This document shows, piece by piece, positions 22,995-33,966 of a stretch of 64,000 nt of DNA. This stretch comes from Alnus glutinosa (lineage: Eukaryota; Streptophyta; Magnoliopsida; Fagales; Betulaceae): contig NC_084896.1 in the NCBI RefSeq assembly GCF_958979055.1, forward strand, positions 6,638,501 through 6,702,500, written 5' to 3'. The notes below the pieces were generated by a model. That model did no database searches. It saw only the letters and a program-made list of their open reading frames with translations, and had not been told where the DNA came from. Position numbers and translations under genes: made by a program. Each line of letters begins with the position of its first letter. Positions within the stretch are counted from its first letter, which is position 1.

Positions 22995-23049
22995 CAAAAA
23001 ATTAACACAACACAATTTTTTTTTTTTTTAATATATATTTGGAAAAAAA

Positions 23050-23430
23050 ATAACAGTTTGACACGTGTAAAAATACACGTGTCCAATTGGACACGCGTAT
23101 TAAATACACGCGTCCAATTGGACACGTGTATTATTAAACGTGTCCAATTGGACGCGTGTATTTAATACACGCATCCAATTGGACGCGTGTATTTAATACA
23201 CGCATCCAATTGGACACGTGTATTAAATACACACGTCCAATTGGACGCGTGTATTTTTACACGCGTCCAAATGGATACGTGTAATAATACACGTGTCCAA
23301 TTGGACACAAGTATTAAATACACGCGTCCAATTGTGAAGATGGTACAATTAGACACGTGTCTCATAAGACACATGTCAAATTGGATGCGTGTCTACAGTA
23401 ACCGGTACTGTAGACACGCGTCCAATTGTG
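23050..23430. repeat. Right subterminal repeats of CACTA 1
   Basis: Inverted pairs of GGACACGTGTATT / AATACACGTGTCC and CACGCG variants, mostly joined by CAATTGG linkers. It corresponds to the left arm but with GGACACG in place of TGACACG. Confidence 0.9.
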
Positions 23431-23445
23431 TGATTTTTTGTAGTG

Positions 23446-23603
23446 ATAATAGGATTTATGGAATCTAGGGGTATAGACTTTTGATATCTCGATGGAAAAG
23501 TCTTTTGTGATGCGGTCGGCATTGATATAAATAACTTCTCCGCGTACTCCTTTGTCTGGATGGAGTACCAATCACAACTTGTTTGGATGGCTTAAACAAT
23601 CAC
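23446..23603 (+). pseudogene. CACTA transposase (TNP2 type) fragment, right part
   Basis: LWNLGV, stop, TFDIS and KSFVMRSALI, followed after a frame change by INNFSAYSFVWMEYQSQL, matching the TNP2 stretch usually seen just after the LQPL motif. Together with 18285-18612 it forms one older transposase interrupted by CACTA element 1. Confidence 0.75.
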
Positions 23604-23679
23604 GACTTTTGACAAACTAATCAAAGTCATGCTGGCCCATTAGAAGAGTATCCCTATGATTAATTATCAGCTCAGTAGT

Positions 23680-24330
23680 TTAAGGGAATTGGGGAACTAT
23701 TGGAGGGCCCGGTTACTAATGACCTTATAGACAAAATTCCCATAAACGACTATCAACCTAATTGCACAAGAGAATAGGGGGGCTACTAGAGTGCCCGGCT
23801 ACCAACAACCCTATAGACAAAGTTCCCATAAACGACTATCAGCCCAATCGCTTAAGCCTTAAGGAAATTGGGAGACTACTAGAGGGCTCAGTTACGAACG
23901 TGCTCCTAGCAGGCACAACAGAAAAGCCTAGAATGTCTATCGGGCCACAACCCAAATAACCATCAAAGATTTGAGTGGACCCTTGCGAAGATGTAGTGCC
24001 CAAAAAATGATTCCTCATTTTGCCAGCTCACCTAACTGCTTGCCCACGCCATATGCCAATTTCAAACAAATTTTGAGAGGAAATATCCACTTCAATAACA
24101 ACTTATTGGTAAGAATCCCTAAAACCCTAAAAAGGAAGGACAAAGATGATGTCTAATATAAAGAAAGAAATAATATTCACTCAAGTCCGCCTATTTGCCT
24201 TACTTGAACTCTGCTAAAATTCCCTCTCCATATATTCAACTAACTTGAGCGTCAGAGTGGTCTCACTAGATACAATCCCAACGAACCCCCTCTACGCTCT
24301 TTACTTTCTTGTAGTTTTTCTTTTTGGCGA
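23680..24330. repeat. Old retroelement-like relic with a tandem unit
   Basis: A unit of about 90 bp containing CCCATAAACGACTATCA and GGGCCCGGTTAC-type words repeats imperfectly two to three times (23680-23900). It is followed by CACAACCCAAATAACCATCA and by TTGAGCGTCAGAGTGG, typical of plant LTR-element leaders. A second copy flanks the LTR element at 37618-47816 (37510-37617 and 47817-48105). Confidence 0.6.
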
Positions 24331-24699
24331 ACAAGGTGTGGTCACTATACTAATTAACAGTGCATTTTGAAATTTGGTATGGACATAACATATGAATTAA
24401 GTGGTAGATTGAGAGGACAAAGAGCAATTTGTTTCAAAATGTTCTATTCCAACGTGGCTTTGTTTTCTAATTCCTTGAAAGGAAAGGCTACAGCTAAGAT
24501 ATAAATAATGGACTTCACGTCTGAACAGTAAAATCTTCGATCAGAATTTGATCTTCTTCTTCTTCTTTTTTTTTTTTTTCTTTTTTTTTGGATCAAAGAT
24601 AGTTAGATCTGTTGTTGTAAATGAAAAACACCAGAAATATTAAATTGCATGAATTTATTTCCCCCAAATACCTACAAACCACTAGTAATGGAAGAGAAA

Positions 24700-25062
24700 A
24701 AAACAAAAAGGAGTAAACAAGAATATAGCAAATGCCTTAGCATGGTACATATATAGTTGTTATCTAGGAAAGGTTTTTCTAGCAGAGCAAAAGAAGAATG
24801 CTTCACGAGATAAGATCAAATCATTTGACTTGGAGCGTTTCACGCTGTTTGAACATCCACATTTTCCTTGAATGCATAAAATCATTAAATAATTTCACAA
24901 CTCGAAACATGATTAATTAATTGCTCGTAATCAAAAGTCATGGCTTACAAGCAAACATTTCCCACCTTAATATTTTAATGGGTCAATATTAATTCCAATA
25001 TTCCATTAATGGAAGTGGTCGGATTTGGCGCATTTCTAATAAATAATCGATAGCTTACCAAG
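24700..25062 (+). promoter_or_regulatory. Distal conserved promoter block of GLP-B
   Basis: AGATAAGATCAAATCATTTG, TTTCACGCTGTTTGAACATC and AATTTCACAACTCGAAACAT recur in the same order at 30285-30400 and partly at 54725-54825, upstream of GLP-C and GLP-E. The block has no coding sequence, so it was copied with the genes. Confidence 0.65.
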
Positions 25063-25123
25063 TCTTAGAGGCTCCATCTAGTGAAAAACATAGACCGGTT
25101 CACTGACTCCACGCTATAAATAG
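25062..25123 (+). promoter_or_regulatory. Proximal promoter module and TATA box of GLP-B
   Basis: GAGGCTCCATCTAGTGAAAA, CATAGACCGGTTCACTGACT and then CTATAAATAG (25114-25123), 77 bp before the ATG. The same ordered module precedes GLP-C (30679-30736) and GLP-E (55287-55342), with a weaker form before GLP-F. The CCGGTTCA core is invariant in B, C and E. Confidence 0.75.
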
Positions 25124-25199
25124 AGATGTTCCCACGCAACGTTAACATCTCACACTCCTCACATAACCAAGAATTCAGCAAATACAGAAGCTTGTAACG

Positions 25200-25968
25200 A
25201 TGAAAGGGTTTCCTAATTACCTCGTAGCTTTGGCACTCATGGCTTTGGCATGCTCCCAGCTTGCCTCTGCCTTTGACCCTGCTCCTCTGCAAGACTTTTG
25301 TGTTGCAGTTAACACTTCCACCGAGGCTGGTATGTACAAATTCTTCTTCTTGGCTTCTTCTTCTTCTTATTATTATTATTATGTTCTTTTGGAGTCATTT
25401 GAAGAATCTGGATTTCTTTTGTGCAGTATTTGTGAATGGAAAGTTCTGCAAGGATCCAAAACTTGTCAATGCCAATGATTTCTTCTTTCAAGGACTAAAC
25501 ATTCCTAGGAGCACTGCAAATCAGCTCGGGTCGAATGTCACTCTTTTGAATGTGGACAAAATATTTGGCCTCAATACACTAGGTATATCCTTAGCTCGTA
25601 TAGACTTTGCACCATACGGCCTAAATCCACCCCATACTCATCCTCGTGCCACAGAGATTTTAGTAGTTTTAGAAGGTACTCTGTTAGTTGGCTTTGTCAC
25701 ATCCAACCCGGATAACCGTCTCATCACCAAAACTCTAAACGCAGGAGACGTATTCGTCTTCCCAATTGGTCTCATTCACTTCCAGTTTAATGTAGGAAAG
25801 ACCAATGCTGTTGCTTTTGCTGGTCTCGGAAGCCAGAATCCTGGGCTCATTGTCATAGCAAAGAATGTTTTTGGATCCAATCCTCCTATCAATCCGGATG
25901 TTCTCACCAAGGCCTTCCAATTGGACAAGAATGTGGTTGAGTCTCTTCAGAAAAAATTCAGTACTTAG
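25200..25968 (+). CDS. GLP: GLP-B: germin-like protein, intact, 223 aa
   Basis: Exons 25200-25329 and 25427-25968; the 97-bp GT-AG intron splits a Val codon (phase 1). A hydrophobic signal peptide (about residues 1-24) ends ...LASA and predicts secretion to the apoplast. Cys34 (QDFCVAV) and Cys51 (GKFCKD) should form the conserved disulphide. The cupin metal ligands are His113, His115, Glu120 (HTHPRATE) and His161 ([16 protein letters not shown]), the usual manganese site of germins. N-glycosylation sequons are at Asn38 and Asn80. The end [18 protein letters not shown] is typical of GLP subfamily 1, whose members also form tandem clusters in Arabidopsis. Enzymatic activity (superoxide dismutase or other) cannot be read from sequence. 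ATG choice: first ATG after the TATA box, matching the siblings. Confidence 0.95.
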
Positions 25969-28300
25969 AGAATTATATATATGTAATAGCGATAATGATC
26001 CGTTTGATGATTTGAATAAGTTTGACATGTTTTCCTTGTTGTAACATCGTAATAATATATAATTATAATGAAATAAAATGGTTGCTTATGCACACTCATA
26101 TTCGATCTTTTCTGTTCTTTTTTATTTTTAGACGTAGCATGCGTGGTAACTAAAGTAGTAAAAGTGCACAATTAATCTTAACAACATTTTTTACTTTAAA
26201 AGAAAAAAAAAAAGAAAAAGAATTCTTAATAACATTTTGAATCCACAAAGCGTTTGAGATATCACTTCTATATAACGTCTTTCGATACATGCCCTTTGCT
26301 TCCTCTTTTCTAAAAAAGTAAACTAATAAACATTGAAATAAATGAATAATAAAAAAGAAGCGAGAGCGGATTCAAAAGGTAACTAATAGCAGGTTTAATA
26401 TCTTTACATAATCTTTAATTACTAGCTTATATCCCTCACTATATGCGTATATTTTTTATTATTATAATTTAATTTTAAGAATACTTAATATTATAATAAT
26501 TTAAATTATTTACTATAATTTAATCTTTTATAATTTTTTTTTTTTTTTTGGTAATATATCTTAATAAAACTGTCGCTTTGATTCACAAATTTAAAAAGCT
26601 TTTCAAATATCATATGATCGCTAACAGACAAACTGAAAGACAAAAGTTGACACAAAATAAAAGCTATTAATTAAGAATATCAAGAGAGGTATGTAAGCAT
26701 CAAGTAAATTAAAGCTAATTTAAATATATGAATAAAAAACATTTTAATTAACGCATCTGATAAAGGGCTTACATCAAATCTCAAAAAAGACATGATTTGT
26801 CACCTCGATCGATCCAAACTCTCTGATTAGCAAAAGCTTAAACAAATAGTCACTTAGAAAAGAGCATTCATCAATAAACATTTTGCTGAAATTTCATCTT
26901 AATCCAAAATTTGTAAACTTTTTCTTTTATTTTTGTAAAGCAAATAGAAATAAAATAAACTTGAAGTCTTTGCTGTCATGTGGAAAAATTCCAGGATACC
27001 AATCCATTGACCAAAGCTCAATTGGAAAAAGCACCAGAGCTGAATTTAGTGTAATAAAAACGTATTTATTAGTATAATAATTTCCTCAAGATCGAATACA
27101 ATACCAAGTATTAACTAAAATAAAATTTGAAGTAGTAAGATTTGATCGAATTGAAATTAGTGAAACCAACTCGATCAATCTTATATATATAGTTCAAAGT
27201 CAAACATGAGAATCGTACCTAGAAAATTACTTAAAGTGGAAACATTACGTACATAACCCTCCTGAAATTGAGATGTCAGAAAAAAATTTATTGCCCTTTT
27301 TATGGACAAAGTAGTCACAGTTTTTAGCGATATTTTAATGAAAATAAATAGACAATTGCTAACGAAGTATTTTTTAGGATAAACTATTAAAAGGAAAACA
27401 ATCAATTACCTGGATGGGCTTCTTCCATTAATTCTTGTTGTTGAAGAATATTTTGCCACCTTTTTTAAAGCAGCATGCGCCTAAAAAGCGATTGTATATA
27501 TGCAGTCTTAGGTTACTAGTTGGTGGAGAGACGTGTTCACACTACAATTTTTATTTTTTTATTTTTTATTTTTATTTTTTTTTCACTTGCAGTTAGCCAC
27601 TTGGATGGGATCATCCACGTGGCTAACTAGCTACTGGCCATGTGTCACAGGCAACGTTGACACAGCGTGGCGAATCAGGATGGTACGTTGGAGGACTTCT
27701 CCTCACTCGGCATATATTGAGTTTGTCTAATTGTAGTATTTCAAAGAGAGCTAATCATGTTAGTTGTACGTTCGCTTTGGTTGGAGAAGGAGAAAACAAT
27801 ATGGGACTTCTATATATTGAGTTTGCTTTGGTTATTGGTTGTTTTATTGGCCTACATGAGTGGATCGGACTTCTCTGTCCCTGGTGAGGCTCTAGAAAAT
27901 CCAAACCCAAAGCGGAATGATATTATTTTTCACAATTCTTTTCAAAAATGTTTAGTCGAAAATATTTTTGAAATTTAATAATAATGAGTATATTTGTAGC
28001 TTTTTCAAATGATAATATGAAATTTGTTGTAACGTGCAATGGCTTTCTAACGCTCATCTTATACACTTTGCCTTAACAAGACTGTCCTAATTAAAATTTC
28101 CTCTCCATATACACCAACGACTCAATGTGTACTTCATCTGAAATATACTACAATAATCATCTTGTGGCAATTAATGCTTGCTAATTATACGTATCACTAT
28201 TTATGAATGCACCATTACTAGTTAACTTTAAATCAAGCATCTTGAATAGTAGAAAAGGAATTATAATCCACCATTACTAGTTGACTTTATAATCAAGCAT
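25969..28300. other. 3' flank of GLP-B and intergenic DNA
   Basis: A likely poly(A) signal AATGAAATAAAATGG (about 26068) is shared with GLP-E. Beyond that the DNA is AT-rich and no gene was recognised. A GC-richer stretch at 27600-27730 is open in two frames but resembles no known family. Confidence 0.5.
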
Positions 28301-28302
28301 CG

Positions 28303-28339
<37 letters not shown>
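28303..28339. repeat. (TA)n microsatellite
   Basis: About 18 TA units. Confidence 0.95.
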
Positions 28340-28340
<1 letters not shown>

Positions 28341-28734
28341 CTCTAAATTGTGATAATCTAGAGAGTTAATGTACCATGCAAAACCTAGGGTTGGGCTAGT
28401 TAACTAACTGGACTCAAAGGCACAGAAAATTACAAGAAATGCCAAGAATAAATAATATAACCCAAGAGAACATTAATCAAAATAAGTTTAAAACTCTCTG
28501 CCAAACAAGCACTTATTAAAGATAAGAAAGTAAATACAGAGAGTTCATGTCTATCTCTAACACTAGTCATTCCGGACTCTTACAACTCATTCTCAGCACA
28601 TCTATAGGGAAGGACAAACAAAAAGAATATTGAGTGAAAAACTGAGTAAACATTAATGCACCTAATCGATTGAAAATGGAGAGAAGCTGCTTCGTTGGAG
28701 GCAAGCAGAATTCCTGAGAGAGAGAGAGAGAGAG

Positions 28735-28860
28735 TTATGAAAAATGGGTTCACGTCGTTTCTAACTGTAAACGACGTTAATATAAAAGTTGTCTTAAATG
28801 GCGTCGTTTTAAACAGTTCAAACGACGTGAATCTGATCCTTTTTAAAAGGATGTGAGTAA
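28735..28860. repeat. Inverted-repeat fragment with AACGACGTGAA motif
   Basis: GGGTTCACGTCGTTTCTAAC on the left and AAACGACGTGAATCTG on the right, with further CGTCGTTT / AAACGACG words between. It is related to 17690-17880. Confidence 0.5.
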
Positions 28861-29039
28861 TTCACGCGCGTGATACTTTTTGTTTTTTTATTAAACGACT
28901 TAAAAAAAATACAATTCATGCTTCATTTTTTGCTAAAGGAAGTTGAGTACTTAAAAGGACCCGTTTAGCAACTAAAAATTATGGCTTTACGCTACGTGTC
29001 GCAATTTTAGGCTACTCTAAAGAAGGATTCGGTTTATAT

Positions 29040-29955
29040 ATATATATGGTTAAATATGTTTTTGCCCCCTGTTGTTTAACACTTTTACTTTTTGTTCTCA
29101 GTAATTTATTTCGTATCGCAGATGGTACTTTGGTTATGGCGAAAGACGGAGATGGTACCTCCGTTCAAATTTTCGTTCAAAAATTAACGGAAGTACACGT
29201 TAACACTTCAAAGAAGCTGACATGTGTAATATGCCTAATTAAAAATTAAAAAAATAAAGATTTGAAAATAATAAAAATTTTAAAAAAATTGAAAGCTTTA
29301 AAAAATTGAAAAAAAATAAAATTAGGAGGTGGCTGGTTTACCACCCCAAAGAGAAAATGGGGGTGGTTTCGGCTACCCCCAAGAGCCTCAAGCCTTCCCC
29401 ATTTGGCCTGAGAGTTGTTTACCCACCCCACAAGGCTAGAGAGAGAGAGAGAGAGAGCAAAAAAAAAAAAAAACAAGAAAAAAAAAAAAAAGAAGGGGGG
29501 AGGGGGGGTTAAGGGTTTGGTCCTTGGGGGTGGCCGAATCACCTCCAAGAGCCATAGGGGTGGTTTGACCACCCCCTGACCACCTGGTCTAGGGTGGCCA
29601 AACCCAGTCTCAGGCCACACAGGGGTGGTTTCAGCCACCCCGATTTTACTCTTTGGGGGTGGCTCATCAAGGGCCATGGGGGTGCATGGCTTAGGCAACC
29701 CTCCTATTTTTATTTTTTATTTTTTTCATTTTTTATTTTTTAATTTTTAAAGCTTTTTTTTTTTTGAAGTTTTTATTATTTTTAATATTTTTTTTAGGCA
29801 TAAGACGCGTGTTAGCTTCTTAAAGGTGTTGACATGGATTTCCGTCAATTTTTAGACGGAAGTTGAATGAAAGTACCATCTCAATCTTTAGTCATAAACG
29901 AGGTACCATCTACAATACAAAATGAACTACATGGGCCGAAAAAAACAAAAAAACA
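29040..29955. mobile_element. Element with inverted termini of about 150 bp (MULE-like)
   Basis: Left arm words GATGGTACTTT, AAAAATTAACGGAAGT and AGAAGCTGACATGTGTAATA reappear on the other strand in the right arm (AAAGTACCATC, ACTTCCGTC..., AAGACGCGTGTTAGCTTCTT). The core at 29330-29690 is G/C-rich with GGGGGTGGTTT and AACCACCCC words in both orientations plus an AG tract. No transposase was seen. The long inverted ends suggest a Mutator-like MITE; the target duplication is not resolved. Confidence 0.65.
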
Positions 29956-30284
29956 AATAAATAAATAAGAGGAGTTAAACCACAAGTGGTTCAAACGTAT
30001 TTAATTCATATACATATAAATGATATAATATGATATATGATTACAATTCTTTCCCATGATGTTTGGTCGAAAATATTTTTAAAATTTAAATATAATAAAA
30101 ATATCAAGGGCTTTTTCGAACGTTGTTATGAAATTTGTTCCGACGCGCAATGGCTTTCGAAATTAAACCTCATCTTCTACACTACATTGCAATGATATAT
30201 TGGGAAATAAAGGAACACTTATTTGATTAGGTGTTATGTACGTAGGAGAGCTTTTTCTAGAAGAGCAAAAGATTATAAGCTTAA

Positions 30285-30736
30285 TTATCAGAGATAAGAT
30301 CAAATCATTTGACTTGAGGATTTCACGCTAGCTGTTTCAACATCTACATTTTCCTGGAATTAATGCATAAAATCATTTAATAATTTCACGACTCGAAACA
30401 TGCATGATTAAGTGCTCGATCGTAATTAAAAGTGATCATGGCATACAAGCAAACATGCATTTCGCAGCTTCGTATATAATTTAATGGGACAGGGTCAAGT
30501 ATACCTTCACTTTAAGGCTTTGGCGGCCGGCTTGGAGAAACCAATATTCCATTATTTGAAGTGGTCGGATCTGGCTGCATATATTTCTAATATATATGTG
30601 CAAATTAACTGGTTAAATTAATAACGGCCGGTTCACCCTCTAAATAAAAAATGGGTAACTTACGTACAAAGTCTTCGAGGCTTCATCTAGTGAAAAATAT
30701 ATATAGACCGGTTCATTGACTCTCCGCTATAAATAG
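30285..30736 (+). promoter_or_regulatory. Promoter of GLP-C
   Basis: It contains the distal block (AGATAAGATCAAATCATTTG...) and the proximal module GGCTTCATCTAGTGAAAA, TAGACCGGTTCATTGACTC and CTATAAATAG (30727-30736), 89 bp before the ATG. Between them lies about 200 bp of insertion-like DNA absent from GLP-B. Confidence 0.75.
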
Positions 30737-30824
30737 ACATGCTCCCATGCAACATATCTCTCACTCCTCACAAAAGCAAGAATTCAGCAAATACAGAAGC
30801 AAAAGATCATAACCACAAATAAGG

Positions 30825-31640
30825 ATGAAAGGGGTTCCTAATCACCTTGTAGCTTTGGCACTCGTGGCTTTGGCATGCTCCCTTGCCTCTGCCTATGACC
30901 CTGCTCCTCTGCAAGACTTTTGCGTCGCAGTTAACACTTCCACCGATGCTGGTATGTACACATTCTTCTTCTTCTTCTTCTTCTTATTAGTATTATGTTC
31001 TTTTGATGCATCTGGATTGTTTTATCTCATCTATGGGATCTACATATCAATGTAATTCTGCTAGTATCTAGCGTGACATTAACAAACTTTTCTCTGTGCA
31101 GTATTTGTGAATGGAAAGTTCTGCAAGGACCCAAAGCTTGCCAATGCCAATGATTTCTTTTTCTTGGGGCTAAACACTCCTAGGAGCACTGCAAATCAAC
31201 TCGGGTCGAATGTCACTCTTTTGACTGTGGACAAAATATTTGGCCTCAATACACTAGGTGTATCCTTAGCTCGCTTAGACTTTGCACCGTATGGCCTAAT
31301 TCCACCCCACATTCATCCTCGTGCTAGCGAGATTTTAGTAGTCTTAGAGGGTAGTTTGTACGTTGGCTTCATCACATCCAACCCAGATAACCGCCTCATC
31401 ACCAAAACTCTACACGCGGGAGATGTCTTCGCTTTCCCAATTGGTCTCATTCACTTCGAATTTAATGTAGGAAATACCAATGCTGTTGCTTTTGCCTTTC
31501 TCGGCAGCCAGAATCCTGGGCTCATCACTATAGCAGATAATGTGTTTGGATCCAATCCTCCTATCAATCCGGATGTTCTCATTAAGGCCTTCCAATTGGA
31601 CAAGAATGTAGTTGAGTATCTTCAGAAACAGTTCAGTTAG
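30825..31640 (+). CDS. GLP: GLP-C: germin-like protein, intact, 221 aa
   Basis: Exons 30825-30951 and 31102-31640; a 150-bp GT-AG intron at the same codon as in the siblings. The signal peptide (about residues 1-23) ends SLASA, giving a mature start [10 protein letters not shown]. Cys33 and Cys50 form the expected pair. Metal ligands His112, His114 and Glu119 (HIHPRASE) and His160 ([16 protein letters not shown]) are all present. The sequence is closest to GLP-B and GLP-E and differs mainly in hydrophobic substitutions (GLIPPH, AFAFLG). It should be a secreted, probably oligomeric, cell-wall cupin like the others. The start is the first ATG after the TATA box, in the same GATGAAAGGGGTTCC context as GLP-E. 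Confidence 0.95.
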
Positions 31641-31799
31641 AAAATGACTGTATGTAATAGCCACAATGAACCGTTAGATGGTTTGAATAAAGTTTGCCAT
31701 ATTTCCATTCTTGTAATGTCATAGCAGTATTCAATTATATTGAAATACAATGGTTACTTATTTATTCTTCTTTTGTTTTTTCTTTTTCTTTTTTTTTTT

Positions 31800-31839
<40 letters not shown>

Positions 31840-32194
31840 AATTTTCGACATAACATGCATGGCAACTAAGGTAGAGCGAGTGCACGATTAAATTAATTGA
31901 AACCAATGAAATTAATCATTTGATCTAAATATTATAGTAAATAATAAAAATATGACCAACGTACTAATGTGTTTGGATGAAATCATTTGATCTAAAGAAG
32001 GCCGGCCAGGGTGAGAAAAGGTTCTGAAAACTTAACTATCCTAACTGAAAATCCATCCAAATTGGTCGATCTGTCTCAAGAAATTTGATCAAAACCGACC
32101 AGATTGACACCCATTAATTATATAAAAGCCAAGACTTTCTCACCAATGACCTTAGAGTACTTAGCAACCAGCTTTACCTTTATTCTCTCTCCCA
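31641..32194. other. 3' flank of GLP-C, T tract, no further gene
   Basis: The 3' UTR resembles that of GLP-B (CCGTTAGATGGTTTGAATAA). A T-rich tract at about 31780-31832 gives false frames. Nothing else was recognised. Confidence 0.6.
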
Positions 32195-33310
32195 CACCAT
32201 GTTTCCTCTCTTAATAAATTTCCTCTCTTTCCTTAGTTACCTTAACTGTCAATCCTTGCCAGTCCACTGTTGTCTCATGTCTGGGTTCCACTTGTTCGTG
32301 CTTTGTACCCACTTCCATCTCGGATTAACTCCTTCTGAATTGTTATGGTTATTGTAATTATTCTCTTAAATTTTAACAATTCTCAATTTAATGTATTCAT
32401 CTTCTATTTTTTTTTTCTTTTTTTAATTTTATCCATCCGTTACGATTTCTGTTAAATCTTGTCAAAATTATTAAAATACCGTACACTTCTTTCTTTAACA
32501 AAAAAATAAAAAAATAAAATAAAGATTAGGCGTCGGTACATACCTTTACAAATTCAATTAAATCTTGATAAACTTCTAAATCATTTTAATTTTTTTTTTG
32601 TTTTTTTCTAAAAAAAAAAAAAAAAAAATTGTAATCAAATCCGATTGATTTGATTACCATCAAATCTAATTGTAGGAAATTACTATCAATTCCAATAAAT
32701 TTCTTAAATCAAATCTCATAATATACTCTAACATTCCCCTCAAGTTTTATGCGTAAGATTCTAAAACTTTGAGTTTATTTTTTATTTTTTATTTTATTAT
32801 TATTTTTTTTGGAGATGGCAGCTAGGTGGTGGCAAAGACCGGAAACTTGCTAGAGTTGATGGCGGCCTGCAATGGTGATTGAAGGCGGTTGGCGACAATG
32901 ATCAAAGATGAGCCTTTAATAACAATAGGCAAAACAAAATGGGCCAATTATGGGCTAAAATGAGAGCTAACAAATAGCTGAAATGAGGCCTAGTATGAGA
33001 CTTAAATGAGCCTGAGTTTTCAATAATATCAAAATGGTTGAGGAAATCACGCCAACAAAAGGCCACAATGAGAGCCAATAAAGGGCTGAACTGAAGCCTA
33101 ATATGGACCTTAAACAAGCCTGGGTTTTAAAGAATATCACATAGGCTGAAAAATGAGCCTACAATGTGTCAAAAATGGGTTTGGATCAGCAACATACCAA
33201 TAATAGACCAAATTACAGTAACAACAAAGGGTCAAAAATTAGGCTTTTGATATATATATATATTTTAATTTTTCAAAACTAAATCAAACTTGCATTTAGA
33301 ACCCATGGGA
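32195..33310. repeat. Dispersed repeat, copy 2
   Basis: It starts CCCACACCATGTTTCCTCTC and ends near ACTTGCATTTAGAACCCATG, like copy 1 at 773-2720, but without copy 1's middle insertion. It contains a degenerate copy of the long-inverted-end element. A TATATAAAAG box lies upstream (about 32120), but no open gene follows. Confidence 0.65.
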
Positions 33311-33966
33311 CTCTCTCTGTCTCTCTCTCTATGTCTGTCTGTCTTTAGCTCTCTCTCTCTCTCTCTCCCCTTTAGAGAGAGTTGGCTTCTTTGAATATTT
33401 TCGCCGAGGGAGGGAGGCTTTACGTCTCGCTCCTCCCGGCGGTGGTTACCTCCTAGATTTTTGGGCTATGGAGTGTTTTTGTCCCTCACTAGTGTGAACC
33501 AATGGAGGTTAGATCTCTCCCAGCCATTAAGGATGTGGAGATTTGTTCCCCCCGGTAGATCTTCTACCGGTGGTGGTTATTTTTCCCCTAGCCCTCTCAT
33601 GGCTATGGTGGTTTATATATGTTGCTTTTTCTTTTCTCTTTTTCTTTGCTCTTTCTATTAGATCCTGGCAGATGAATTTACATGGTGGTTGTGATTGGGA
33701 GCGGCGTTCTCTGGTGTGTCTCCGGCGAAGCGTCTGGCAGTACTTTTCTTGGTTGTTTCTTTGGAGCCAGATCTATTCTCTTCGGCTGGGTTGTACAAGA
33801 CACGTGCCTCTTCATGGTGGTCGCCGGCGTCTTCCGATCGCGTAGCCCCAAGCCATGGCCGCATCAGTTTGTCCTGCTCGGCGCGTGGCCATCACGTGCC
33901 AGGGAGGTTACTCCATGGACCCGCGCGTGAGGGCCACGGCCTATCCTCAAGGTCTTGGTTGGTGGA
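33311..33966. other. GC-richer unassigned DNA
   Basis: A CT/GA-rich start, a palindrome around GTAGATCTTCTAC (33556-33568) and then several overlapping open frames up to about 100 codons. Three frames are open at once, a sign of base composition and not of a gene. It may be a retroelement leader; no family was recognised. Confidence 0.4.

Larger units (their letters stand above)
18613..23445. mobile_element. CACTA element 1, 4.8 kb, non-autonomous
   Basis: The inverted ends start CACTACAAAAATCAC (left) and, read on the other strand, CACTACAAAAAATCACAC (right). The 3-bp target duplication ATA is at 18610-18612 and 23446-23448. Both arms contain many palindromic subterminal repeats, as expected of CACTA elements. 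No transposase reading frame is present. The interior consists of telomere-like arrays, a GA tract and a third subterminal-type cluster, described separately. Confidence 0.92.
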
